NCBI GenBank assembly: GCA_002271215.1
Contig: CP018628.1
Span: 3,162,001-3,226,000 of the forward strand
DNA: 64,000 bases
Source of the DNA: Lelliottia jeotgali
GTDB taxonomy: Bacteria; Pseudomonadota; Gammaproteobacteria; Enterobacterales; Enterobacteriaceae
Direction: 5' to 3'
Of the stretch, positions 56,421 through 64,000 are shown piece by piece. Under the pieces are notes generated by a model. It worked only from the letters and a program-made list of their open reading frames with translations, did not search any database and was not told the origin of the DNA. Position 1 is the first letter of the stretch. Each line of letters starts with the position of its first letter. The position numbers and the translations under genes were made by a program.

Positions 56421-58112
56421 ATGATCGTTAAACGTCCTGTATCAGGAAGCCTGGCCAGGGCTTTTATCTCGATTATTTTGCTCTCCGTTCTGACCAGCGG
56501 GATTGCGTTGATGACGCTCGCCAGCAGCCTGCGGGATGCTGAAGCGATTAATATCGCGGGCTCGTTGCGGATGCAGAGCTATCGACTCGGCTACGATCTT
56601 GAGCGCAACAGCACCGCTTTCTCCGAACATCGCCAGCACTGGCAAAGCACCCTCAACTCTCCGGTACTGAAAGAACTCGATCGCTGGTACGTGCCGGAAT
56701 CGGTGAAAACGGGCTATCAGCAGTTACAAACAGCCTGGGCCGAGATGGACAGTCATCTTGAAACGGGAGATAAAGCCTGGTATCAGGACCATATTCAGCA
56801 ATATGTCGAACGTATCGACACCTTCGTGCTCGCGCTCCAGCACTACGCGGAACATAAAATGCAGCTGGTGGTGGCGATTTCTCTGGCGGGTGGTGTAGGG
56901 ATTTTACTGCTGGTGTTTATGACCCTGCGCGGGATCCGCCGTCAGGTGGTCGCGCCGCTCAATCATCTGGTGAACGCCAGCCAGCACATGGAACAAGGCC
57001 GTTTTGACATACAGGCTCAGGACACCCACCTGCCGAACGAACTGGGGTTGCTGTCGCGCACCTTCAATCACATGTCAGCCGAGCTGCATAAGCACTACCG
57101 CTCGCTGGAAATTTCGGTCGAAGAGAAGACTCGGCATTTAAACGAAGCCCACCAGCAGCTCGAAATGCTGTTCAAGTGTTCACAGGCGCTGAATACCAGC
57201 CAGATAGATGCGCATTGTTTCCGCCATATCATCCAGATCGTTCAGGAATACACGGGAATGAGCTTCCTGGAACTGCAGGCGGGCGACAACTGGCAGCTTT
57301 GCGAAGGGGTGAAAAAACCAGAGCAAGAGACGTTCTCCCTGCCGGTGGTAATGCAAGAAACACGCTTTGGCGAGCTGCGCTGGCAGAGCGAAAGCGTGGT
57401 GCCGGAGCCGCTGATGAAAAGTGTGGCGACGATGCTCGGACGCGGCCTCTATTTTAATCAGGCACAGAAGCACTTCCAGCAGCTACTGTTAATGGAAGAA
57501 CGCGCGACCATCGCCCGCGAATTGCACGATTCTCTGGCGCAGGTGCTTTCCTATTTGCGCATTCAGTTGACGCTGCTCAAGCGCGCGGTGCCGGACGATA
57601 ACGTTCCGGCGCAAACCATCATCACCGACTTTTCACGCGAGCTGAATAACGCCTGGCGCCAGCTGCGAGAACTGCTGACCACTTTCCGCCTGACGCTGAA
57701 TCATTCCAATCTACCGGCAGCCTTGCAGGAAGCGCTGGAAGGTCTGCAAAGCCAGACCCGCGCGAAGCTGGATCTCGACTGCCGGTTATCCTCCCTGGCG
57801 CTGGACGCACAAAAGCAGGTCCATCTGCTGCAAATTGTGCGCGAAGCGGTGCTGAACGCCATCAAACATGCCGAGGCGACCGAGATTACGGTGAGCTGCG
57901 TCACCGCGCCGGACGGCGAACATACGGTATATGTACGGGATAATGGCATTGGCATTGGCGACGCCAGCGAACCGCCGGGACACTACGGTCTGAACATCAT
58001 GCGTGAGCGCGCCGAACGGCTTGGCGGCACGCTGGGCTTTTCACAGCCGCAAAATGGCGGGACGCAGGTGTGCATTCGTTTTCGCACCCCGGAACCGGAT
58101 GTCGGTAAATAA
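56421..58112 (+). CDS. narQ: NarQ, nitrate/nitrite sensor histidine kinase
   Basis: This 563-residue inner-membrane kinase senses nitrate and nitrite and phosphorylates NarP/NarL. The first membrane segment (about residues 15-33) is followed by the P-box RDAEAINIAGSLRMQSYRLG. A second membrane segment lies near 150-170, then HAMP and signalling modules. The HisKA_3 motif ARELHDSLAQ has the phospho-His, and the HATPase has GHYGLNIMRERAERLGG. Its last codons overlap a CpxR-like box. Confidence 0.96.
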   Translation: MIVKRPVSGSLARAFISIILLSVLTSGIALMTLASSLRDAEAINIAGSLRMQSYRLGYDLERNSTAFSEHRQHWQSTLNSPVLKELDRWYVPESVKTGYQQLQTAWAEMDSHLETGDKAWYQDHIQQYVERIDTFVLALQHYAEHKMQLVVAISLAGGVGILLLVFMTLRGIRRQVVAPLNHLVNASQHMEQGRFDIQAQDTHLPNELGLLSRTFNHMSAELHKHYRSLEISVEEKTRHLNEAHQQLEMLFKCSQALNTSQIDAHCFRHIIQIVQEYTGMSFLELQAGDNWQLCEGVKKPEQETFSLPVVMQETRFGELRWQSESVVPEPLMKSVATMLGRGLYFNQAQKHFQQLLLMEERATIARELHDSLAQVLSYLRIQLTLLKRAVPDDNVPAQTIITDFSRELNNAWRQLRELLTTFRLTLNHSNLPAALQEALEGLQSQTRAKLDLDCRLSSLALDAQKQVHLLQIVREAVLNAIKHAEATEITVSCVTAPDGEHTVYVRDNGIGIGDASEPPGHYGLNIMRERAERLGGTLGFSQPQNGGTQVCIRFRTPEPDVGK

Positions 58113-58119
58113 CGGTAAA
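58105..58119 (+). promoter_or_regulatory. Candidate CpxR box upstream of acrD
   Basis: GTAAATAACGGTAAA is an exact GTAAA-N5-GTAAA CpxR motif overlapping the narQ stop, about 195 bases before acrD. CpxR activates acrD in E. coli and Salmonella. Confidence 0.6.
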
Positions 58120-58224
58120 TTGCGGGAAGCCGTCATACCCATGCGACGCCACCAGGCAATAATCGACAGGGCGGAAAGTTAACAAGGCGCTGTAAATGCG
58201 CATGATAATTTACACTATCTCCTT

Positions 58225-58242
58225 TTTTTCTCCACGTTTGGC
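58225..58242 (+). promoter_or_regulatory. Candidate BaeR box of acrD
   Basis: TTTTTCTCCACGTTTGGC matches the published BaeR box TTTTTCTCCATDATTGGC with two changes, 72 bases before the acrD start. Confidence 0.7.
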
Positions 58243-58313
58243 ATCCGCCTTGCCGCTAGAGTTAAGCGGGCAATAAACAATAACGATTCGAAGCGAAACG
58301 AGGTCTTATTTTC

Positions 58314-61300
58314 ATGGCGAATTTCTTCATTGATCGCCCCATTTTTGCCTGGGTGCTGGCAATTATTTTATGTCTGACGGGCACTCTGGCTATTTTGTCA
58401 CTTCCCGTTGAGCAATATCCCGATCTGGCTCCGCCGAACGTGCGCATCACCGCGAACTATCCGGGCGCGTCGGCACAAACGCTGGAAAACACCGTCACGC
58501 AGGTCATTGAACAAAACATGACCGGGCTGGATAACCTGATGTACATGTCGTCGCAGAGCAGTGCAACTGGCCAGGCGACCGTTACGCTGAGCTTTACCGC
58601 CGGTTCCGATCCTGATGAAGCAGTGCAGCAGGTGCAGAATCAGCTGCAATCTGCGATGCGAAAACTACCGCAGGCAGTGCAAAACCAGGGCGTGACGGTG
58701 CGTAAAACCGGGGATTCCAACATCCTGACCATTGCCTTCGTCTCAACCGACGGGTCGATGGATAAGCAGGATATTTCGGACTACGTCGCCAGTAATATTC
58801 AGGACCCGCTGAGCCGTATTAACGGCGTCGGCGATATCGACGCTTACGGTTCACAGTATTCAATGCGCATCTGGCTGGACCCGGCCAAGCTGAACAGCGT
58901 CCAGATGACCGCTACAGACGTCACCAACGCCATTAAATCTCAGAATGCTCAAATTGCCGTCGGGCAACTGGGCGGTACGCCGTCAGTGGACAAGCAGGCG
59001 CTGAACGCCACCATTAACTCCCAGTCCCTACTTCAGACGCCGCAGCAGTTCCGTGATATCACTTTGCGAGTGAATCAGGACGGTTCAGAAGTACGTCTCG
59101 GCGACGTCGCGACCGTCGAAATGGGTGCGGAAAAGTACGATTATCTGAGCCGCTTTAACGGCAACCAGGCGTCTGGTCTGGGTGTGAAACTCGCGTCCGG
59201 TGCGAACGAAATGGCCACCGCGAAACTGGTCATCGACCGCCTCGATGAGCTATCGCAGTATTTCCCGCATGGGCTGGAATACAAGGTGGCTTATGAAACC
59301 ACCTCGTTCGTAAAAGCCTCGATTGAGGACGTGGTCAAAACGCTGATCGAAGCCATCGCGCTGGTGTTCCTGGTGATGTATTTGTTCCTGCAAAACTTCC
59401 GCGCCACGCTGATTCCGACCATCGCCGTTCCGGTGGTGCTGCTTGGGACGTTCGCCGTGCTGTACGCCTTTGGCTACAGCATCAACACCCTGACCATGTT
59501 CGCAATGGTACTGGCGATCGGCCTGCTGGTGGACGATGCCATCGTGGTGGTTGAGAACGTCGAGCGCATCATGAGCGAAGAGGGTTTGTCGCCGCGTGAA
59601 GCGACGCGAAAATCGATGGGACAAATTCAGGGCGCACTGGTGGGTATCGCGATGGTGCTTTCCGCCGTCTTTGTGCCGATGGCCTTCTTTGGTGGCACCA
59701 CTGGCGCGATTTATCGCCAGTTCTCCATCACTATTGTCTCGGCGATGGTGCTGTCGGTGCTGGTGGCGATGATACTGACGCCAGCGCTCTGCGCCACGCT
59801 CCTTAAGCCGTTACACAAGGGCGAACAGCACGGACAAAAAGGCTTCTTCGGCTGGTTTAACCGCATGTTTAACCGCAATGCGGCGCGTTACGAAGCGGGC
59901 GTGGCCAGAATCCTGCACCGCAGCCTGCGCTGGATGTTGATTTACGTCCTGCTGCTGGGCGGCATGGTCTTCTTATTCCTGCGCCTGCCGACCTCATTTT
60001 TACCGCTGGAAGACCGGGGAATGTTTATCACCTCCGTTCAGCTTCCGAGCGGCGCGACCCAGCAGCAGACGCTGAAAGTGGTTGAGAACGTTGAATCATA
60101 TTTTTTCACTCATGAGAAAGACAACATCGTGTCGGTGTTCTCCACCGTCGGTTCTGGCCCTGGCGGGAACGGGCAGAACGTCGCGCGAATGTTTGTGCGC
60201 CTGAAAGACTGGGATGAGCGCGACAGTAAAACCGGCTCCTCCTTCGCCATTATTGAGCGGGCGACAAAAGCGTTTAACCACATCAAAGAGGCGCGCGTCT
60301 TTGCCAGTAGCCCGGCGGCAATCAGTGGTCTCGGCAGTTCGGCGGGCTTTGATATGGAATTGCAGGATCACGCCGGGGCCGGACACGATGCGCTGATGGC
60401 CGCGCGCGATCAGCTGCTTGAGCTGGCGGGTAAAAACCATGAGCTGACCCGCGTGCGTCACAACGGCCTGGATGACAGCCCGCAGCTGCAAATCGATATC
60501 GACCAGCGTAAGGCGCAGGCATTGGGTGTTTCCATTGACGATGTGAACGATACCCTGCAAACCGCCTGGGGCTCCAGCTACGTAAACGACTTTATGGATC
60601 GGGGCCGCGTGAAGAAGGTCTACGTTCAGGCCGCCGCGCCGTATCGCATGTTGCCGGACGATATTAATCTTTGGTATGTGCGGAATAACGCCGGCGGAAT
60701 GGTGCCATTCTCCGCCTTTGCCACTTCCCACTGGGAGAGCGGTTCACCGCGACTGGAGCGTTACAACGGTTATTCCGCGCTGGAAATCGTCGGTGAAGCC
60801 GCGCCGGGCGTAAGCACCGGGACGGCGATGGATATTATGGAACAACTGGTTCAGCAGCTCCCTGCCGGTTTTGGCCTGGAGTGGACGGCAATGTCCTATC
60901 AGGAAAGGCTCTCCGGCGCGCAGGCCCCTGCCCTGTATGCCGTCTCGCTGCTGGTGGTGTTCCTGTGTCTGGCTGCGCTGTATGAAAGCTGGTCGGTGCC
61001 GTTCTCGGTAATGCTGGTGGTTCCGCTCGGGGTGATTGGTGCGCTGCTCGCCACCTGGATGCGTGGGCTGGAAAATGACGTCTACTTCCAGGTCGGGCTG
61101 TTAACGGTTATCGGGCTATCGGCGAAAAACGCCATTTTGATCGTCGAGTTTGCCAATGAGATGAATTCGAAGGGACACGATCTGCTGTCATCTACCCTGC
61201 ACGCCTGTCGTCAGCGTCTGCGTCCCATTCTGATGACTTCACTGGCGTTTGTGTTTGGTGTTCTGCCGATGGCGACCAGTTCCGGCGCCGGGTCAAGCAG

Positions 61301-61427
61301 CCAGCACGCGGTCGGTACCGGTGTGATGGGCGGGATGATCTCTGCAACCATCCTTGCTATTTACTTCGTTCCGCTGTTCTTTGTGCTGGTGCGTCAACGC
61401 TTCCCGCTAAAAGAGCGGCCAGAGTAA
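58314..61427 (+). CDS. acrD: AcrD, RND aminoglycoside/multidrug efflux pump
   Basis: This 1037-residue inner-membrane RND pump works with AcrA and TolC to expel aminoglycosides and other hydrophilic drugs. The N-terminus [17 protein letters not shown] is typical of the family. There are twelve membrane segments with two large periplasmic loops. The proton-relay segment [18 protein letters not shown] has the Asp pair in membrane segment 4. It stands alone (no acrA beside it), as in E. coli, with BaeR and CpxR sites upstream and a terminator after it. Confidence 0.98.
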   Translation: MANFFIDRPIFAWVLAIILCLTGTLAILSLPVEQYPDLAPPNVRITANYPGASAQTLENTVTQVIEQNMTGLDNLMYMSSQSSATGQATVTLSFTAGSDPDEAVQQVQNQLQSAMRKLPQAVQNQGVTVRKTGDSNILTIAFVSTDGSMDKQDISDYVASNIQDPLSRINGVGDIDAYGSQYSMRIWLDPAKLNSVQMTATDVTNAIKSQNAQIAVGQLGGTPSVDKQALNATINSQSLLQTPQQFRDITLRVNQDGSEVRLGDVATVEMGAEKYDYLSRFNGNQASGLGVKLASGANEMATAKLVIDRLDELSQYFPHGLEYKVAYETTSFVKASIEDVVKTLIEAIALVFLVMYLFLQNFRATLIPTIAVPVVLLGTFAVLYAFGYSINTLTMFAMVLAIGLLVDDAIVVVENVERIMSEEGLSPREATRKSMGQIQGALVGIAMVLSAVFVPMAFFGGTTGAIYRQFSITIVSAMVLSVLVAMILTPALCATLLKPLHKGEQHGQKGFFGWFNRMFNRNAARYEAGVARILHRSLRWMLIYVLLLGGMVFLFLRLPTSFLPLEDRGMFITSVQLPSGATQQQTLKVVENVESYFFTHEKDNIVSVFSTVGSGPGGNGQNVARMFVRLKDWDERDSKTGSSFAIIERATKAFNHIKEARVFASSPAAISGLGSSAGFDMELQDHAGAGHDALMAARDQLLELAGKNHELTRVRHNGLDDSPQLQIDIDQRKAQALGVSIDDVNDTLQTAWGSSYVNDFMDRGRVKKVYVQAAAPYRMLPDDINLWYVRNNAGGMVPFSAFATSHWESGSPRLERYNGYSALEIVGEAAPGVSTGTAMDIMEQLVQQLPAGFGLEWTAMSYQERLSGAQAPALYAVSLLVVFLCLAALYESWSVPFSVMLVVPLGVIGALLATWMRGLENDVYFQVGLLTVIGLSAKNAILIVEFANEMNSKGHDLLSSTLHACRQRLRPILMTSLAFVFGVLPMATSSGAGSSSQHAVGTGVMGGMISATILAIYFVPLFFVLVRQRFPLKERPE

Positions 61428-61434
61428 CAGCCAT

Positions 61435-61464
61435 AAAAAAGGCGGCTCCAGGGCCGCCTTTTTA
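61435..61464 (+). terminator. acrD terminator
   Basis: The stem AAGGCGGC / GCCGCCTT with a TCCAGG loop is followed by T5, a few bases after the acrD stop. Confidence 0.9.
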
Positions 61465-61538
61465 GCGTGTGATTTATTTAGGGACAATCACATCATTTTT
61501 ATAACTAAATTAAGTGCTCTTGCAGTTCTTCCTGAATG

Positions 61539-61598
61539 TCATTTACGAAGCATGTCTTCGATAAAATCTTTCCAGTTCCCCAGTTCACGTTCAATCAT
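61539..61598 (-). CDS. ypfM: YpfM, 19-residue small protein
   Basis: The protein MIERELGNWKDFIEDMLRK is read on the minus strand, with GAGAGG 7-8 bases before the ATG and a TGA stop. It is the known YpfM small protein of E. coli, almost identical in sequence. No function is established. It lies convergently between acrD and yffB. Confidence 0.93.
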   Translation of the reverse strand: MIERELGNWKDFIEDMLRK

Positions 61599-61988
61599 AA
61601 CAACCTCTCTTATTATTATGCGTATTCTATGAGAATATATTGGCATTGTGAAGATAATTTAATCAATGACTCCGATTGCCTCCCCCTACTGCTGTGCTGG
61701 CCCTGAGACAAATATGGTCCTATCTCCTTTAATTTTATGTGACCAATCGCAATATTTAGAAACAACCATACTCGCGGGTGATAATCTTATTTTGGACTGA
61801 CTTTAAAGGAGATTTAAGGTGACTGGACATTTATGCGTAAAAGATGAAACACTATTCAGCTAACAGCTGTAAGTTGAATTAACCCGCATAGTCGATTCAG
61901 TCATAAAGCGAATGTGTTATATTTCTCAAAACAATTTAAAATCGAAAATATTGAACATTTCGGATAAATAAAGACAAAAGGATTCACC
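61599..61988. promoter_or_regulatory. Gap between ypfM and yffB
   Basis: This 390-base AT-rich stretch contains the promoter of ypfM and that of yffB. No confident regulator sites were seen. One very short open frame with a strong ribosome site lies inside (61819-61863). Confidence 0.4.
61819..61863 (+). CDS. Possible 14-residue leader peptide
   Basis: A perfect AAAGGAG (61805-61811) is 7 bases before a GTG that opens a 14-codon frame (VTGHLCVKDETLFS) ending in TAA. It could be a real micro-peptide or a chance match. Confidence 0.2.
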   Translation: MTGHLCVKDETLFS

Positions 61989-62336
61989 ATGATTGTGATG
62001 TACGGCATTAAAAATTGCGACACCATCAAGAAAGCGCGTCGCTTCCTGGAGGCTAATAATATCGAGTATCGCTTTCATGACTATCGCGCGGACGGCCTTG
62101 ACGCAGAATTTCTGCATAGCGCTATCGCGGAACTCGGCTGGGAAGCGCTGCTGAATACGCGCGGGACCACCTGGCGTAAACTGGATGAATCTGTGCGCAA
62201 TTCCATCACTGACGCCGACAGCGCAGCAAAATTGATGCTCGAAATGCCCGCGATCATCAAACGCCCATTGCTCTGCGCGCCAGGGCAGCCTATGCTGCTG
62301 GGTTTCAGTGAATCCAGTTATACACAAATCATTTGA
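61989..62336 (+). CDS. yffB: YffB, ArsC/Spx-like thioredoxin-fold protein
   Basis: The 115-residue protein has the ArsC-like fold. The N-terminal [17 protein letters not shown] carries a single active-site-type Cys; the family uses glutathione. Later motifs are [12 protein letters not shown] and IKRPLLC. The E. coli version is 118 residues. The function is unclear. AAGGA is 7 bases before the ATG. It is 10 bases upstream of dapE and co-transcribed with it. Confidence 0.93.
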   Translation: MIVMYGIKNCDTIKKARRFLEANNIEYRFHDYRADGLDAEFLHSAIAELGWEALLNTRGTTWRKLDESVRNSITDADSAAKLMLEMPAIIKRPLLCAPGQPMLLGFSESSYTQII

Positions 62337-62346
62337 GGTGTAGTCT

Positions 62347-63474
62347 ATGTCTTGCCCGGTCATTGAGCTGACTCAGCAGCTTATTCGCCGTCCTTCCCTT
62401 AGCCCGGACGACGCAGGTTGTCAGGCATTAATGATTGAGCGCCTGCGCGCTATTGGTTTTACCGTCGAGCGTATGGATTTTGGCGACACCCAGAACTTCT
62501 GGGCATGGCGCGGCCAGGGCGAAACGCTGGCCTTCGCCGGACACACCGACGTGGTGCCTGCGGGCGACGCTGACCGCTGGATTAATCCCCCTTTCGAACC
62601 GACTATCCGTGACGGCATGCTCTTTGGCCGAGGTGCGGCTGACATGAAAGGTTCGCTGGCGGCAATGGTCGTGGCCGCTGAGCGCTTTGTCGCCCAGCAC
62701 CCGAACCACAAAAACCGCCTCGCGTTTTTGATTACCTCCGACGAAGAAGCCAGCGCCAAAAACGGCACGGTGAAAGTCGTCGAAGCGCTGATGGAACGTC
62801 GCGAACGTCTCGATTATTGCCTGGTCGGCGAACCGTCGAGCACTGAGATCGTCGGTGACGTGGTGAAAAATGGTCGTCGCGGTTCCCTGACCTGTAATCT
62901 GACCGTTCACGGCGTTCAGGGCCACGTGGCTTATCCGCATCTGGCCGATAACCCGGTTCATCGCGCCGCGCCAATGCTGAACGAACTTGTGGGCATTGAG
63001 TGGGATAAAGGCAACGAATTTTTCCCGCCGACCAGTATGCAGATTGCCAACGTTCAGGCAGGCACCGGCAGCAATAACGTCATTCCGGGCGATTTCTTCG
63101 TACAGTTCAACTTCCGTTTTAGTACGGAACTGACCGACGAGATGATCAAATCTCGCGTTATTGCCCTGCTGGATAAATATGAATTGCGCTACACCCTGGA
63201 CTGGTGGCTTTCTGGCCAACCGTTCCTGACGCAGCGCGGCAAGCTGGTTGATGCGGTGGTTAACGCTATCGCGCACTATAATGAAATTAAACCGCAACTC
63301 CTGACCACCGGCGGCACTTCTGACGGACGCTTTATTGCCCGAATGGGTGCGCAGGTTGTCGAACTGGGCCCAGTGAACGCCACCATTCATAAAATCAATG
63401 AATGCGTGAACGCGGCTGATTTGCAGCTACTGGCTCGTATGTATCAACGCATTATGGAGCAACTCGTCGCCTGA
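62347..63474 (+). CDS. dapE: DapE, succinyl-diaminopimelate desuccinylase
   Basis: DapE hydrolyses N-succinyl-LL-diaminopimelate to diaminopimelate in lysine and cell-wall synthesis. The 375 residues match E. coli. Zinc-site residues are visible: His66 in [11 protein letters not shown], Asp99 in [11 protein letters not shown] and Glu133/134 in [11 protein letters not shown]. It lies within yffB-dapE-ypfN. Confidence 0.98.
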   Translation: MSCPVIELTQQLIRRPSLSPDDAGCQALMIERLRAIGFTVERMDFGDTQNFWAWRGQGETLAFAGHTDVVPAGDADRWINPPFEPTIRDGMLFGRGAADMKGSLAAMVVAAERFVAQHPNHKNRLAFLITSDEEASAKNGTVKVVEALMERRERLDYCLVGEPSSTEIVGDVVKNGRRGSLTCNLTVHGVQGHVAYPHLADNPVHRAAPMLNELVGIEWDKGNEFFPPTSMQIANVQAGTGSNNVIPGDFFVQFNFRFSTELTDEMIKSRVIALLDKYELRYTLDWWLSGQPFLTQRGKLVDAVVNAIAHYNEIKPQLLTTGGTSDGRFIARMGAQVVELGPVNATIHKINECVNAADLQLLARMYQRIMEQLVA

Positions 63475-63499
63475 CGACTGCTCTGAGAAGGAATAGCGA

Positions 63500-63703
63500 A
63501 TGGACTGGCTGGCTAAATATTGGTGGATTCTGGTACTGGTGTTTCTGGTAGGCGTACTGCTGAACGTTATCAAAGATCTGAAGCGCGTGGACCACAAGAA
63601 GTTTCTCGCCAACAAACCTGAACTTCCCCCTCATCGTGACTTTAACGATAAGTGGGATGATGACGACAACTGGCCGAAGAAAGATCAGAAAGATCAGAAG
63701 TAA
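63500..63703 (+). CDS. ypfN: YpfN, UPF0370 small membrane protein
   Basis: The 67-residue protein has one N-terminal membrane helix (about residues 6-26) and an acidic/basic tail ([15 protein letters not shown]). The function is unknown. It is 25 bases after dapE, with GAAGGAA before the ATG. Confidence 0.93.
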   Translation: MDWLAKYWWILVLVFLVGVLLNVIKDLKRVDHKKFLANKPELPPHRDFNDKWDDDDNWPKKDQKDQK

Positions 63704-63727
63704 TCGTCAAACTCCGCACCCAACTGT

Positions 63728-63764
63728 CCCCTCTCCCCTATGGGGAGAGGGTCAGGGTGAGGGG
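63728..63764. repeat. REP-like repeat between ypfN and ypfH
   Basis: CCCTCTCCCCTATGGGGAGA continues GGGTCAGGGTGAGGGG. It is a hairpin repeat of the same type as those at 33333 and 43841, between convergent genes, and may also end transcription. Confidence 0.75.
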
Positions 63765-63771
63765 TAATAAC

Positions 63772-64000
63772 TCACATAAACTCAACGATATCGTCATCGT
63801 TCGGTTTACTGCCGCTTAATGCCTCATCAAAATAGTGCTTCGGCACGGTAAATTGCAGGTGATTCAGGGCGAACTGCATGCTGCGATCGTCAATGGCATG
63901 ACCCAGTTCATCAACAATATCCAGCGTCACATCTCCCCCTTCACGAATCAGCGCTTCCTGAGCGGCCACCGCATGGGAAAGCTCAATCACGCGATCTTCC
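63772..64000 (-). CDS. ypfH: YpfH, esterase/alpha-beta hydrolase (5' end outside the window)
   Basis: Only the C-terminal 75 residues are visible (from EDRVIELSHAVAAQEAL), ending PNDDDIVEFM. The segment matches the E. coli YpfH C-terminus, including the catalytic-His region VDELGHAIDDRSM. The family is 232 residues, and the start is to the right of the window. The substrate is not known. Confidence 0.9.
   Translation of the reverse strand, partial: EDRVIELSHAVAAQEALIREGGDVTLDIVDELGHAIDDRSMQFALNHLQFTVPKHYFDEALSGSKPNDDDIVEFM

Noticed and set aside
62428-63390. 320-codon frame opposite dapE
   Set aside because: It is antisense shadow of a clear dapE gene.

Overview
The window is a chromosomal segment of a gamma-proteobacterium of the family Enterobacteriaceae, most likely Enterobacter or a close relative such as Lelliottia. 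The evidence is almost unbroken E. coli-like gene order from ypdA to ypfH, enterobacterial REP and ERIC repeats, and an ipdC gene for indolepyruvate decarboxylase. The genus call is inference. The window cuts ypdA at its left end and ypfH at its right end.

Layout. 1-13 kb: the YpdA/YpdB pyruvate-sensing two-component pair, glk, the CLC-type protein yfeO, an ipdC/aldo-keto reductase divergent pair, ypeC, mntH (with clear MntR and Fur-like sites), nupC and the c-di-GMP phosphodiesterase pdeA (yfeA). 13-17 kb: two tRNA-Ala genes, the helix-turn-helix pair yfeC/yfeD, gltX, and a tRNA operon Val-Val-Val-Lys followed by a small flxA-like gene. 17-23 kb: yfeR/yfeH, ypeB, ligA, zipA and cysZ. 23-33 kb: sulfur and sugar-uptake genes. 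These are cysK, the ptsH-ptsI-crr phosphotransferase operon, pdxK, and the thiosulfate/sulfate operon cysP-cysT-cysW-cysA-cysM. 33-44 kb: yfeX, yfeY, yfeZ, ypeA, amiA-hemF, a tandem REP array, maeB, an ERIC element and talA-tktB.

44-52 kb is the only clearly accessory region. It is a chaperone-usher fimbrial operon on the minus strand with two pilin genes, a chaperone, an usher, a two-domain tip adhesin, two more minor pilins and a second chaperone. A divergent gene resembling IprA-type regulators lies upstream. In E. coli this position holds no fimbriae. 52-64 kb returns to the core: ypfG, nudK, aegA, narQ, acrD, the 19-residue ypfM, yffB, dapE, ypfN and ypfH.

Several blocks present in E. 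coli at these places are absent here: the xap genes, yfeK/yfeS, ucpA-murQP-yfeW and the eut operon. REP-type repeats sit at some of those junctions. I found no CRISPR array, transposase, prophage or toxin-antitoxin system. The most interesting candidates are the fimbrial locus with its divergent regulator and repeat-altered second chaperone, and the ipdC/reductase pair with two spaced palindromes between the genes.
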